DNA from: Planctomycetota bacterium
GTDB taxonomy: Bacteria > Planctomycetota > Phycisphaerae > SM23-33
Length of the DNA stretch: 37,448 bases
Direction: 5' to 3'
NCBI GenBank assembly: GCA_016235825.1
Contig: JACRIL010000161.1
Coordinates: forward strand, 1-37,448
Positions 7,764 to 15,252 of this stretch are shown piece by piece. The position numbers and the translations under genes were made by a program. The notes beneath the pieces are model-generated. The model worked only from the letters and a program-made list of their open reading frames with translations, was not told the origin of the DNA and searched no databases. How positions within the stretch are numbered: the first letter of the stretch is position 1; each line of letters opens with the position of its first letter.

Positions 7764-8495
7764 ATGAGCACGGTCGTAATCATACCCGCGAGATACGCCT
7801 CGACCCGCCTGCCGGGCAAGCCGCTGCTGGCCCGGACGGGCAAGACCCTGATTCAGCACGTTTACGAGGCGGTCAGGCCGGCCAAAAAGGCCGACCGCGT
7901 CGTCGTGGCCACCGACGACCGGCGGATTTTTGACGCGGTTCAGTCGTTCGGCGGCGAGGCGGTGATGACGAGCGCCGACTGCCGGACCGGCACCGACAGG
8001 CTGGCCGAGGCGGCTGAAAAACTGAAACTGGCCGGCGGCGACATCGTCATTAACGTGCAGGGCGACGAGCCGAACATGTCGCCGGAGCACGTCGATAAAC
8101 TGATCGGCCTGCTGGAAGATTCCGGCGCCCCGATGGCCACGCTCGCCGCGCCGCTGTCTGCTGAATATGCCGCCGACCCCGCCAAGGTAAAGGTGGTGGC
8201 CGACCTTTCCGGCAGGGCGATGTATTTTTCGCGGGCCGCGATACCCTTCGACCGCGACGGCCGGGGCGGCGTCGGATGGCTGCTGCATATCGGCGTGTAC
8301 GGCTATCGGGTGGAATTTCTGAGGCAGTACGCCAAACTGCCTTCAACTCCGGCCGAACAGGCCGAAAAACTCGAGCAGCTCCGCGCACTCGAACACGGTT
8401 ACGCGATCCGTCTTGCCGTGGTGGATTACTCCGGCTGCGGCATCGACACGCCCGAAGATTACGAGCGTTTCGTCGCCTCCTGCCGCGGAAAATAA
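7764..8495 (+). CDS. kdsB: 3-deoxy-manno-octulosonate cytidylyltransferase (CMP-Kdo synthetase)
   Basis: The protein has 243 residues. It activates Kdo with CTP to CMP-Kdo for transfer onto lipid A, in the cytoplasm. Family motifs in order: IIPARYASTRLPGKPLL (nucleotide binding, residues 6-22), VVATDDRRI, MTSADCRTGTDRLAEA, VINVQGDEP (Mg/CTP site, about 94-102), HIGVYGYRVEFL, and the C-terminal LEQLRALEHGYAIRL...GIDTPEDYERF. The gene follows efp by 20 bases and probably shares its transcript. Together with the heptosyltransferase cluster at 15253-17132 it argues that the cell makes LPS with an inner core. Confidence 0.95.
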   Translation: MSTVVIIPARYASTRLPGKPLLARTGKTLIQHVYEAVRPAKKADRVVVATDDRRIFDAVQSFGGEAVMTSADCRTGTDRLAEAAEKLKLAGGDIVINVQGDEPNMSPEHVDKLIGLLEDSGAPMATLAAPLSAEYAADPAKVKVVADLSGRAMYFSRAAIPFDRDGRGGVGWLLHIGVYGYRVEFLRQYAKLPSTPAEQAEKLEQLRALEHGYAIRLAVVDYSGCGIDTPEDYERFVASCRGK

Positions 8496-8514
8496 TTTTA
8501 CGCAGTGTTCATCG

Positions 8515-8572
8515 GCGAACCACACATAAAGCCCCCTGCGCAAGCAGGGGGACATTTGTCATTCTTCAAAAT
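8515..8572. repeat. Family A hairpin repeat, single half-unit, reverse orientation
   Basis: CCCCCTGC-GCAA-GCAGGGGG at 8532-8551 (8-bp stem, 4-nt loop). The flank TCGGCGAACCACACATAAAG is the reverse complement of the conserved flank of the other family A copies. It lies between convergent genes and could serve as a bidirectional terminator. A degenerate partner (ACATTCTTCATTTC shared) follows to about 8630. Confidence 0.8.
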
Positions 8573-8622
8573 CTGCGACGGGCAAATGTCAAAAATACCC
8601 CCACGATCAGGCGGGACATTCT

Positions 8623-10008
8623 TCATTTCTTTTCGGCCGGGGCGGGCTTGAACAGGCTCATCGCTATGTTCCAGCTCTGATTGACGAAATAGAGCCCCTG
8701 ATGCGCGGCGGAGCGCCACGCGTTCACCTTGCCGATGTCGCCCCTGATGGTGGTGTCGCGCACGGTGGCGTTGCCGTCCCGGACAGTCCTGTCGTCGCGG
8801 ACGATCGTCGCGCCGGGCACATGCACGACGGTGTGGCCGTCGGTCGTGTCGCCGTGGCGGACCTGGATGCTTTCCCTGGTGGACTTCTGGCCGTCGGGGG
8901 CGATTATCCAGCTTATGCTCTTCCAGACGTTCTTGGTCCACATCGCGACGCTGTGGAAGGTAAATGTTCCGGCGGCGCCCGTAATGGTGGCGTCGCGGGT
9001 AACCTTGTTGCCGTCCTTGACGGTAACTGCCGAGCCGGTAACCACTGAGCCGTCGGCCTTCGTCAGCGAGGCGGTCTGGGTAACGGTGTTGCCATCCTTT
9101 ACGACGGTGTCCTGCCTCGTCGAGGTGCCTTTAGGCCCGGTTACGGTCCCGCTGTGCTGGACGGTATTGTCTGTTTTGGTCCATGTGTCGCCGCGGGCCA
9201 CTGTCGAGCCGTCCGGCCTGACGGTCTGGCCGTCTCGCGTTACCGTGTTGCCTTCCTTGTTCCACTCGTCGTGCGCCGTCTTCGTGCCGGCCGGGCCGGT
9301 AACCGTCGCGTCGCGGGTTACGGAGTCGTCCTGGCGGGTAATCACTTCGTGGCCGGTAACCGTGCCCTTGGGCGCGTCGACGGTTGTGTCCCGCGTAACC
9401 GTGTTGCCGTCTTTTACCGTTACACTGTGCTCGGTTACGGTGCTTTTGGGCGCGTTGACCGTCGTGTCATTGGTGGTCATATTGCCGTCTTTTACCGTAA
9501 CTCCGTGCGCTGTAACCGTGCCGGCCTGCGAGTTTGTAACGCTGTCGCGGGTGGTCTTGTTGCCGTCCCGGACCGTAACCTCGTGTTTCGTATAAGCGGG
9601 CGGGTCTGCCGCTCCGGCGCGCGGGGCTATGCCCAGCAGCCTGCACATATTGGCCAGTTCGTCGGTTGTGAGCACCTGGTCGTCGGCCAGTTTTTTTGCC
9701 GCCGCCCTCAGGCCGGGATATTCCTTTTCCATCGCGGCCTGCTGGTCGGGCAGCAAGTGGGTGTAGCTCGTCCATGCCGCGGCGCCGGCCGCATCGGCCG
9801 CCTGTGCATTGCTGCCGCAGCGGGTCCGAAGCGCGTTCAGCAGATCATGCCTGAATTCCTTGAGCCGTTTGTCCTTTAAACGTTCAAGCTCCTTTTTGGC
9901 GTTTTCGGTGATTTTCGCGGGCGTCTCGGCCGGAAGGGCCGCTATCCCAAGAAATGCCCATGCCGCGAATGCGGCGGATATCGCCCATATTCTGGCGTGC
10001 CTGATCAT
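8623..10008 (-). CDS. Secreted protein with about eight 26-residue tandem repeats, function unknown
   Basis: The protein has 461 residues. A Sec signal peptide (about 1-28: MIRHARIWAISAAFAAWAFL...LPAET) precedes a helical, charged region (30-130: KELERLKDKRLKEF, DQQAAMEKEYPGLRAAAKKL). From about residue 140 to 352 the chain is built of eight imperfect repeats of 26-27 residues on the plan TVKDGNTVTRDxTVxxPxGT followed by xTxH. The spacing of polar and beta-branched residues suggests a beta-solenoid or stacked beta hairpins. One or two degenerate repeats (RTVRDGNATVRDTTI) follow near the C-terminus. The ATG at 10008 is supported by AGGAGA and a strong promoter. I do not recognise the family; a periplasmic or surface structural protein is the mildest inference. 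Confidence 0.8.
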   Translation of the reverse strand: MIRHARIWAISAAFAAWAFLGIAALPAETPAKITENAKKELERLKDKRLKEFRHDLLNALRTRCGSNAQAADAAGAAAWTSYTHLLPDQQAAMEKEYPGLRAAAKKLADDQVLTTDELANMCRLLGIAPRAGAADPPAYTKHEVTVRDGNKTTRDSVTNSQAGTVTAHGVTVKDGNMTTNDTTVNAPKSTVTEHSVTVKDGNTVTRDTTVDAPKGTVTGHEVITRQDDSVTRDATVTGPAGTKTAHDEWNKEGNTVTRDGQTVRPDGSTVARGDTWTKTDNTVQHSGTVTGPKGTSTRQDTVVKDGNTVTQTASLTKADGSVVTGSAVTVKDGNKVTRDATITGAAGTFTFHSVAMWTKNVWKSISWIIAPDGQKSTRESIQVRHGDTTDGHTVVHVPGATIVRDDRTVRDGNATVRDTTIRGDIGKVNAWRSAAHQGLYFVNQSWNIAMSLFKPAPAEKK

Positions 10009-10090
10009 GTTTGTCTCCTGTTCCACGGCGCGGGCGCGGACCCGGCGCCTCTTTCGTGTCAAACGGTCCGAAAGACATGTTATTGCACAT

Positions 10091-10119
10091 ATTATACGCT
10101 TTTAGCGGAAATAAGTCAA
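10091..10119 (-). promoter_or_regulatory. Strong promoter of the 26-residue-repeat protein gene
   Basis: On the minus strand: TTGACT (10119-10114), 17-bp spacer, TATAAT (10096-10091). Leader of about 75 nt with AGGAGA before the ATG. Confidence 0.75.
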
Positions 10120-10137
10120 ATTGCTCCGGCCGCTTGA

Positions 10138-10166
10138 TTGACTCCGACATGCGGCGATGATATATA
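10138..10166 (+). promoter_or_regulatory. Promoter of infA
   Basis: TTGACT (10138-10143), 17-bp spacer, TATATA (10161-10166). It is divergent from, and only 18 bp away from, the promoter of the repeat-protein gene. Confidence 0.65.
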
Positions 10167-10243
10167 TTACCGCCGTTTCATGTCCGCATTTAGCGTCCGG
10201 CGGCTGGCCGACCGGGCGGGCATCCGATGGCTGAAAGGATTTC

Positions 10244-10471
10244 ATGGCTGATTCAGACGTGATCGAAACCGAAGCGGTCGTCAAGGCGGCTCTGCCCAAC
10301 GCGATGTTCCGTCTTGAGATCGAGGTCGGCGGCAACAAGCACGAGATACTCGGGCACATTTCGGGCAAGATGCGCCGCAACTACATCCGGATCACGCCCG
10401 GCGACAAGGTGCTGGTCCAGATCAGCCCTTACGATCTGACAAAGGGCAGGATAGTCTACCGCCAGAAGTGA
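10244..10471 (+). CDS. infA: Translation initiation factor IF-1
   Basis: The protein has 75 residues, the usual IF-1 size, and is a single S1-like OB fold that binds the ribosomal A site during initiation. Signature stretches are [54 protein letters not shown] and the ending VYRQK. An AAAGGA ribosome binding site precedes the ATG. It is transcribed alone; a weak hairpin with a T-rich tail (about 10516-10552) lies between it and the convergent PHP gene and may terminate both. Confidence 0.95.
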   Translation: MADSDVIETEAVVKAALPNAMFRLEIEVGGNKHEILGHISGKMRRNYIRITPGDKVLVQISPYDLTKGRIVYRQK

Positions 10472-10550
10472 CCTCCGCGGCTGGGTCCTCAAACCGCAAC
10501 GTCGAGAAAAACCGCACGGAACGGAACATTGTTGTTATTCCGATGATTTT

Positions 10551-11192
10551 TCAATCGACCGCGGGCTTGTTTTCGTCCGGCGTTTGTCCGACCATGGCCT
10601 TGTAGGCGCCGTCGAGAATTATCTGGCGGATGTCGTTGGCCTGGACTATCGGCCTGTCAGTTTCGATCCAGGCGCGGTTGAGGAATTCCGGCGAATGCGA
10701 ATCTCCGCAGTTGACCATCCGCAGATTGAACCGTTTGGCGGCGGCCGTTGATTCTTCCGCCATCTCCGCGTCATGGCTGGCCGTGCGGCACTCGATGGCG
10801 TCGGGCATCAGCCCCTCGCGGTAGATAAGATTGGCCCCCACCCGCCAGCGGAACGGGTGGGCAAGCACAGTCAGGTGTCCCAGCTTGCGGGCCTTGTCGA
10901 GAATCTCTCTGCTGTCGATCATATGGATGAAATTCTGGTCCACCGTGCCGAGGATCAGCAGGTGCTGGAACGAGTCCTTGCCCCCGATGGTCTTCTCGAT
11001 GCCGGGGAAGATTTTGATCTTCGGGAAGGCCGCCTGGAGCCTGTTGATGTCGGCTTCCCGCCAGACCACGTCATGCTCGGTGATGTAAACCGCTTCATAA
11101 CCGGCGGCGATCAGGGCCGCCATCATGTCCTCGGACCGGCTCTTGGCGCAAGGACTGTACCTGCTTGTATGGCAATGCAATTCGACTTTCAT
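10551..11192 (-). CDS. PHP-domain metal-dependent phosphoesterase
   Basis: The protein has 213 residues. The PHP metal-site motifs are present in order: HCHT (residues 5-8), TEHD near 40, an E in FPGIE, H in VLAHPFRW, and the C-terminal CGDSHSPE. Stand-alone PHP proteins of this size include YciV/TrpH-type nucleoside-bisphosphate phosphatases, RNase AM-type 5'-3' nucleases and histidinol-phosphate phosphatases; the sequence does not decide between them. I chose the ATG at 11192 (MKVELHCHT) because the family starts there; upstream in-frame codons run through an inverted repeat in the leader. The SD is weak (AGGAAA, about 19 bases upstream). Confidence 0.85.
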   Translation of the reverse strand: MKVELHCHTSRYSPCAKSRSEDMMAALIAAGYEAVYITEHDVVWREADINRLQAAFPKIKIFPGIEKTIGGKDSFQHLLILGTVDQNFIHMIDSREILDKARKLGHLTVLAHPFRWRVGANLIYREGLMPDAIECRTASHDAEMAEESTAAAKRFNLRMVNCGDSHSPEFLNRAWIETDRPIVQANDIRQIILDGAYKAMVGQTPDENKPAVD

Positions 11193-11259
11193 GTTTATTC
11201 GATTGTCAGTTTCCTGAAAGGTCCTGCCGGCAATTCCCGATGCGGGCAGGTCTTCGTTA

Positions 11260-11309
11260 AGAGTCCCTAACAGAATGTCGCGGCCACGGGGCATCCTGTT
11301 AGGGACTCT
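11260..11309. repeat. 14-bp perfect inverted repeat in the leader of the PHP gene
   Basis: AGAGTCCCTAACAG (11260-11273) and CTGTTAGGGACTCT (11296-11309) with a 22-base loop. It begins about ten bases after the predicted transcription start of the PHP gene, so the RNA would fold into a strong 5' hairpin. It has no T-run and is not a simple terminator. It may be a small dispersed palindrome or a regulatory structure. Confidence 0.85.
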
Positions 11310-11324
11310 AAATCTCAGGCCGCG

Positions 11325-11333
11325 AGTATATCA
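11325..11333 (-). promoter_or_regulatory. Extended -10 promoter for the PHP gene
   Basis: TGATATACT on the minus strand (TG-n-TATACT). There is no good -35 at 17 bp, so it would rely on the extended -10. Leader about 125 nt. Confidence 0.4.
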
Positions 11334-11403
11334 TATTTCCGGGAAACCAAAATGAACTTTTCATGAGTTTTCACAAAAAATGTTTTCCGGGAAGCGGGAT
11401 GCG

Positions 11404-12834
11404 TTACAACGGTTTGAGCCGTCCGGCGTGCGTGTCGGGTGCGAGGCATTTGGTGAGCACCTCGAACGCCTCGTGGACCTGGATGACGAACTGCTCGAAG
11501 GTCCGCAGTTTCGCCAGCCGCCGCAGCAGGTAGCCGGGGCGGAGGTAAAATTCCCTGGCCGCCAGTTTTCGCAGGGCCACGAGCTGTAGGGCCGACAGTT
11601 TGTTCGAGCCGATGATATTGCCGTCGGCCAGGGTGTCGAAGTGATGCTCATCCTCCGCCATTCTGCCCTCGGCGACGGCCTGGCGGCGGATCGACGAGCC
11701 GGGCAGCGGCGTGGCGATGTTGAACGACGCGAAATCCAGCTTCAGGGCTACGGCCAGGGCGATGCTGGCCCGCACGTCCTGCTCGGTCTCGTCTGGCAGG
11801 CCCAGGATGATGTCGCCGCAGACGTTCATCCCAAGTTCGTGCGCGTGGCGGACCAGGCCGCTGATCTGCTCGGCCGTAACGTTCCTGCCGAACCGCCGCA
11901 GCGACTCGATGTTCGCGCTCTCCACGCCGATGACGATGGTGTGGCAGCCGCTGCGGGCCATAAGATTCAGGAATTCCGGCTCGTATTGCGACGGGTGGAA
12001 ATACGTGGACCACGAGAAGTTCATCCGCCGGCGGACCATCTCGCCCAGCAGGTTCAGGATGTTGTCCCTGGGCAGGCCGAACGATTTGTCGGCGAAATAG
12101 ACCTCGCTGATCCCCATTTTTTTTACGGTTTGAAGTTCATCCAGCACGCCCTGCCACGGCCGGTAAACGAACGGAAAGCGGGCGTCGGTGCAGTAGCTGC
12201 ATCGGTAGGGGCAGCCCCAGGCGGTCATTACGGTCGTGTAGCGCAGGCGAGTCGAGAAAGGCCAGCGGTAGCCGGACTTCTGGAACAGTTTGTGCCGGGG
12301 AAGGTTTATCGTCCGCTCGCGGGGTTTCTTTGATACGTCCTCGTAGAATCGCTCGTGGCGGAGGCCTTCGATCCTGCCGGCCTGGCCCAGCCGGCCTGGC
12401 TGCGCCTGCAAGATCGCCCCGACGTCCAGGTCCAGCGGGCTTGCGATGATTCCGTCGGCCCATTGCATGGCCGCCGCAACGCAGTTTTCCTCTATCAGGG
12501 CGTCGCCCAGAACCAGAATCAGGGCTTGCGGGAACCTGGCCCTCAGCAGGCGAAGGTAATCCAGATCGTTCGACCAGAGGACCTCCGAGAGGGCCTGGAT
12601 GATGATGTCGGGTCTGGCGCGGCTGATGCGTTCGATTGCCCTCCCGGCCGGCAGATTGTCGGCCGTCGCGTCAACAAGGCTCATGGGGCAGCCGGGCGGA
12701 AAGCAGCCGCTCAGCAGCATCAGGTCGTAAGGCTGGATGAGGTAATGGCCCTTGGATTCGATCGCGCAGTCTATGTTGCGGATGATCCTTCGCTTGCCGG
12801 ACGACGGCGGATTTGTAAGAACAATGGTTTTCAA
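11404..12834 (-). CDS. B12-binding-domain radical SAM protein
   Basis: The protein has 476 residues from a TTG start. The N-terminal 170 residues have the cobalamin-binding Rossmann-like layout (KTIVLTNPPSSG, DIIIQALSEVLWSNDLDYL, ALILVLGDALI), but the DxHxxG cobalamin motif is absent. The radical SAM core has GCPYRCSYC (Cys208, Cys212, Cys215 for the 4Fe-4S cluster), then IGVESANIESLRRFGR and GDIILGLPDET. The C-terminal 80 residues are helical. The open frame extends 49 codons upstream to an ATG at 12981, but a good promoter (TATAAT at 12904-12899) lies inside that extension and those residues are basic and unlike the family; TTG at 12834 (then KTIVLTNPP) fits both. Such enzymes methylate or rearrange unactivated carbons; the product is unknown. 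Confidence 0.85.
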   Translation of the reverse strand: MKTIVLTNPPSSGKRRIIRNIDCAIESKGHYLIQPYDLMLLSGCFPPGCPMSLVDATADNLPAGRAIERISRARPDIIIQALSEVLWSNDLDYLRLLRARFPQALILVLGDALIEENCVAAAMQWADGIIASPLDLDVGAILQAQPGRLGQAGRIEGLRHERFYEDVSKKPRERTINLPRHKLFQKSGYRWPFSTRLRYTTVMTAWGCPYRCSYCTDARFPFVYRPWQGVLDELQTVKKMGISEVYFADKSFGLPRDNILNLLGEMVRRRMNFSWSTYFHPSQYEPEFLNLMARSGCHTIVIGVESANIESLRRFGRNVTAEQISGLVRHAHELGMNVCGDIILGLPDETEQDVRASIALAVALKLDFASFNIATPLPGSSIRRQAVAEGRMAEDEHHFDTLADGNIIGSNKLSALQLVALRKLAAREFYLRPGYLLRRLAKLRTFEQFVIQVHEAFEVLTKCLAPDTHAGRLKPL

Positions 12835-12898
12835 CTGACGCGATCCGTGCCTTGTTGTCGCCGGTCCCACAATCGGCGGGGCCTTCGGCGACGCGCCA

Positions 12899-12926
12899 AT
12901 TATATCGGCAACTTGCCGCCTGTGAA
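12899..12926 (-). promoter_or_regulatory. Promoter of the radical SAM gene
   Basis: On the minus strand: TTCACA (12926-12921), 16-bp spacer, TATAAT (12904-12899). Predicted start near 12892, downstream of the ATG at 12981, which helps decide the translation start. Confidence 0.6.
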
Positions 12927-12988
12927 GGAAAGATATTGGCCGGACCGGCAATTTGGAGTTGCGCCGGCGCGGACGCTTCATTCAAAGG

Positions 12989-13186
12989 TCAGCGGCTCTT
13001 GCCGTGGTTGCGGCCGACAGCCTGCTTGCGCCGCACGGGATTGATGTCGACGACTTTTCCGTCTCGCAGAATGTACAAGGGCGTGCCGGTGCGTATTGCC
13101 AGCCGGCGGGCAGCCTTGGCCGCCCGGCGAAGGGCAGGCAGCGAGGCAATGATGTCCGGGTCGTTTGAACCGATCGATTTTTTCAT
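12989..13186 (-). CDS. Small partner protein of a zeta-toxin-like gene (antitoxin-like)
   Basis: The protein has 65 residues. It is rich in Ala/Arg in the first half ([19 protein letters not shown]) and then reads [16 protein letters not shown], a pattern I associate with short proteins encoded next to AAA/zeta-toxin-like kinases. It overlaps the stop codon of the zeta-like remnant by ATGA (13183-13186), so the two are translationally coupled. It looks intact although its partner is not. Role as antitoxin is inference from the pairing; no DNA-binding domain is visible. Confidence 0.6.
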   Translation of the reverse strand: MKKSIGSNDPDIIASLPALRRAAKAARRLAIRTGTPLYILRDGKVVDINPVRRKQAVGRNHGKSR

Positions 13187-13371
13187 GGATTATCTCCCGC
13201 GGCCAGCAGCCTGGGTGCGCTGCCTGAATTATCGTAGATTGCCCCGGCATTGATGAAAACCGGACATCCGGCCTCGTGGGGCAGGAATTGTTCGGCGAAG
13301 GTCGTCTTGCCCGCCCCGTTAGGTCCGGCAATAATGACGATTTTCCTGCCATGATGGATATGCTGGTTCAT
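13183..13371 (-). pseudogene. Zeta-toxin-like kinase with the middle deleted
   Basis: The open frame has 62 residues; the family usually has about 190. The N-terminus is a full Walker A segment ([20 protein letters not shown]) followed by [10 protein letters not shown]. Right after that the sequence jumps to [18 protein letters not shown], which resembles the last residues of these proteins (VYDNSG...PxLLA). The catalytic Asp/Arg and substrate-binding middle are gone. The frame was kept, so an in-frame internal deletion of over 100 codons is the simplest reading. The partner gene downstream is intact and overlaps by four bases. A promoter lies at 13435-13463. Confidence 0.7.
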
Positions 13372-13434
13372 CTGAAGACACTCGTTGACACGTACAGGTC
13401 ATTGAAGAAAGTTTCCTGCGGATTCATGGTTAAT

Positions 13435-13463
13435 GTTATAACACAAACATCCGGCACGCTCAA
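13435..13463 (-). promoter_or_regulatory. Promoter of the zeta-like/partner pair
   Basis: On the minus strand: TTGAGC (13463-13458), 17-bp spacer, TATAAC (13440-13435). Leader about 60 nt. Confidence 0.5.
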
Positions 13464-13528
13464 GATTGCCGGTTATTCGCCGTCCTTGTCGAACGGCATA
13501 ACCTGTTCAGGATTGGCAAAAGTCGAGT

Positions 13529-14311
13529 TCAATCCCATGCCTGTCGGGTTTTGTGTTGCCGGAACGGTTGCGACGGCTGAAGCGGTTTGCCCTCGACGGT
13601 TCCCTCGACCATGTATCGCAGCCTGTCCACCGGCCTGATCGCGTCGCCGGAGCGCCTGACTTTCATGGTGTCGACGATGATCCTGACGGCCTCGTCCAGA
13701 TCGTCGGTTATCCTGTACAGGTACATATCCTCCGGCGAGATCATTTTCAGGCTGCCGTCAAGCAGCGTTTTTTTCATCCATTTGGCCAGCCCGCTCCAGT
13801 ATTTCCTTCCGATCAGGATGACCGGGAAGACTTCAGCCTTGCTGGTCTGGATGAGCGTCATGGAGTTGAAGAACTCGTGCAGCGTGCCGAACCCGCCCGG
13901 AAAGCACACGAACGAGCATGCGTACTTGACGAACATGACGAGGCGGGCGAAGAAGTACCGGAATTCCAGCCGGACGTTGGTCCACTGGTTTGACGCCTGC
14001 TCGTGCGGCAGCGTGATGTTCAGGCCGACGCTCTTGGCCCCGGCCTCGAACGCCCCGCGATTGGCGGCCTCCATTATCCCCGGTCCGCCGCCGGTGATGA
14101 TGGAAAAGCCTTTCTTGCCGAGTTTTCCGGCGAGTTTGCGGGCCCTGGCGTAGTCGGCGTGGTTTTTGGGCGTGCGGGCCGAGCCGAAGATGCTCACGGC
14201 CGGGCCGACGTGGCTCATGGTCTCGTAGCCGTCCACGAACTCGCTCATTATGCGGAATATCCGCCATGTGTCCTGATTGGTGAACTCGTCGCTCCTGGCA
14301 TCCTGAGTCAT
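13529..14311 (-). CDS. LOG-family protein (TIGR00730 / lysine-decarboxylase-like fold)
   Basis: The protein has 260 residues. It has the Rossmann-like core of cytokinin riboside 5'-monophosphate phosphoribohydrolases: VSIFGSARTP, then GGGPGIMEAANRGAFEAG (about residues 75-92) and the signature PGGFGTLHEFF (about 138-148). Homologues hydrolyse nucleoside 5'-monophosphates to base plus ribose phosphate. The N-terminal 35 residues and a C-terminal tail of about 45 are typical of the longer type II-like LOG proteins. The ATG at 14311 has GGAG eight bases upstream. A GC hairpin (GGCCGC/GCGGCC, about 14335-14350) sits in its leader. Confidence 0.9.
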   Translation of the reverse strand: MTQDARSDEFTNQDTWRIFRIMSEFVDGYETMSHVGPAVSIFGSARTPKNHADYARARKLAGKLGKKGFSIITGGGPGIMEAANRGAFEAGAKSVGLNITLPHEQASNQWTNVRLEFRYFFARLVMFVKYACSFVCFPGGFGTLHEFFNSMTLIQTSKAEVFPVILIGRKYWSGLAKWMKKTLLDGSLKMISPEDMYLYRITDDLDEAVRIIVDTMKVRRSGDAIRPVDRLRYMVEGTVEGKPLQPSQPFRQHKTRQAWD

Positions 14312-14375
14312 TTTATCTCCGTGTGAACAACCCGGCCGCGTTTTGCGGCCCGCTATTCCTTTTATCGGCGAACAT

Positions 14376-14403
14376 TTGACAAATGCCGCAGTTTTGTGCT
14401 AAT
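14376..14403 (+). promoter_or_regulatory. Promoter for the lipoprotein and LPS gene run (near-leaderless)
   Basis: TTGACA (14376-14381), 16-bp spacer, GCTAAT (14398-14403). Nine bases separate the -10 box from ATG 14413 and there is no Shine-Dalgarno. Confidence 0.45.
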
Positions 14404-14412
14404 CATTGCCGA

Positions 14413-15249
14413 ATGAAAAGGTTTTTCGCAATTTTGGCGGCCCTGACGGCCATATCAGGCGGCTGCAGCGGGAATGTCAGGATAACTGTCGGCGACCAGG
14501 TTGCGCCGGCCGGCGGCGAGGCCGTCGTCGTCGCCCGCATCGAACGCAGCGAGGTCTGGAGATACTATCTGCCCGTCAAATATTCGCTCCTGCAATTCCG
14601 GCTGGGCGAGGGCAGGGATCGCGGGGCTTATACCGATTTGTCGGGCTACACGGCCGTGAGCGTTCCCGTGCCCGCAAAACCCGGAATATATCCGCTGGCG
14701 ACCCATTATTGCGATTCATGGACTGGCGACGAGGCCTCCGTGCAGGCCAGCGTTTACGTTTTCGATCCGGCCAGGCCCGTTGTGGCGGTTGACCTGGACT
14801 GCATCGACTTTTCGGGTTCGCAGGCGGGCCAGTCGCAGAGGCGGGCCCTGGCGACGGCCGGCGAGAAGGCGGACATCATCTATTTCACGAGGCGGGACAT
14901 AGACGAGCACGCGAAAATCCACGAGTTGATGAAATCGTCGAAATTTCCCGACGGCCCGATCCTGATGTGGGAACGAAAGAGGTTCCACATAGTCTTCGAG
15001 GACAAACATTTCGCCGGCGAGACAATCAGCATCCCGACCCGCGTCCAGTTCGAAACCCGCATGGAGAGCCAGATACCGGAGCTCAAGAAAATTCTGCCGA
15101 AACTGGCGGTCGGCATCTGCGATTCAACGGCGGCTGCCAAGACGTTCATGGCGGCGGGGCTCAAGTGCGTGGTGATCGGCCAGGCCGAGGCGAGCGGATA
15201 CGTGCAGCGGTTCGCCTCATGGTCCGATCTGGCGTCGAAGGGGCTCTGA
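14413..15249 (+). CDS. Lipoprotein with a HAD/lipin-like (LNS2-type) domain, putative
   Basis: The protein has 278 residues. The signal peptide MKRFFAILAALTAISGGC gives a lipobox with Cys18. Residues 20-110 look like a beta-sandwich (PAKPGIYPLATHYCDSW). From about 120 the chain resembles an LNS2/HAD domain: a strand ending in DLD (VVAVDLDCIDF), a second-motif-like IIYFTRRDID, FPDGPILMW, a long helix (QIPELKKIL), then AVGICDSTAAAKTFMAAGL and CVVIG. The first Asp pair (D-L-D) could be the HAD nucleophile motif. Assignment is by pattern only. The next gene begins four bases after the stop, so it heads the LPS-core run. Possible roles: envelope lipid phosphate or a structural partner. Confidence 0.6.
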   Translation: MKRFFAILAALTAISGGCSGNVRITVGDQVAPAGGEAVVVARIERSEVWRYYLPVKYSLLQFRLGEGRDRGAYTDLSGYTAVSVPVPAKPGIYPLATHYCDSWTGDEASVQASVYVFDPARPVVAVDLDCIDFSGSQAGQSQRRALATAGEKADIIYFTRRDIDEHAKIHELMKSSKFPDGPILMWERKRFHIVFEDKHFAGETISIPTRVQFETRMESQIPELKKILPKLAVGICDSTAAAKTFMAAGLKCVVIGQAEASGYVQRFASWSDLASKGL

Positions 15250-15252
15250 CCG

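Noticed and set aside
7446..8288. Minus-strand open frame opposite efp and kdsB
   Set aside because: It spans two well-identified genes on the other strand and has no family features.
11641..12333. Plus-strand frame opposite the radical SAM gene
   Set aside because: Antisense shadow; the CxxxCxxC-bearing frame is clearly the coding one.
12671..12985. 104-codon minus-strand frame at the start of the radical SAM gene
   Set aside because: It is an out-of-frame shadow of the radical SAM N-terminus with no motif.
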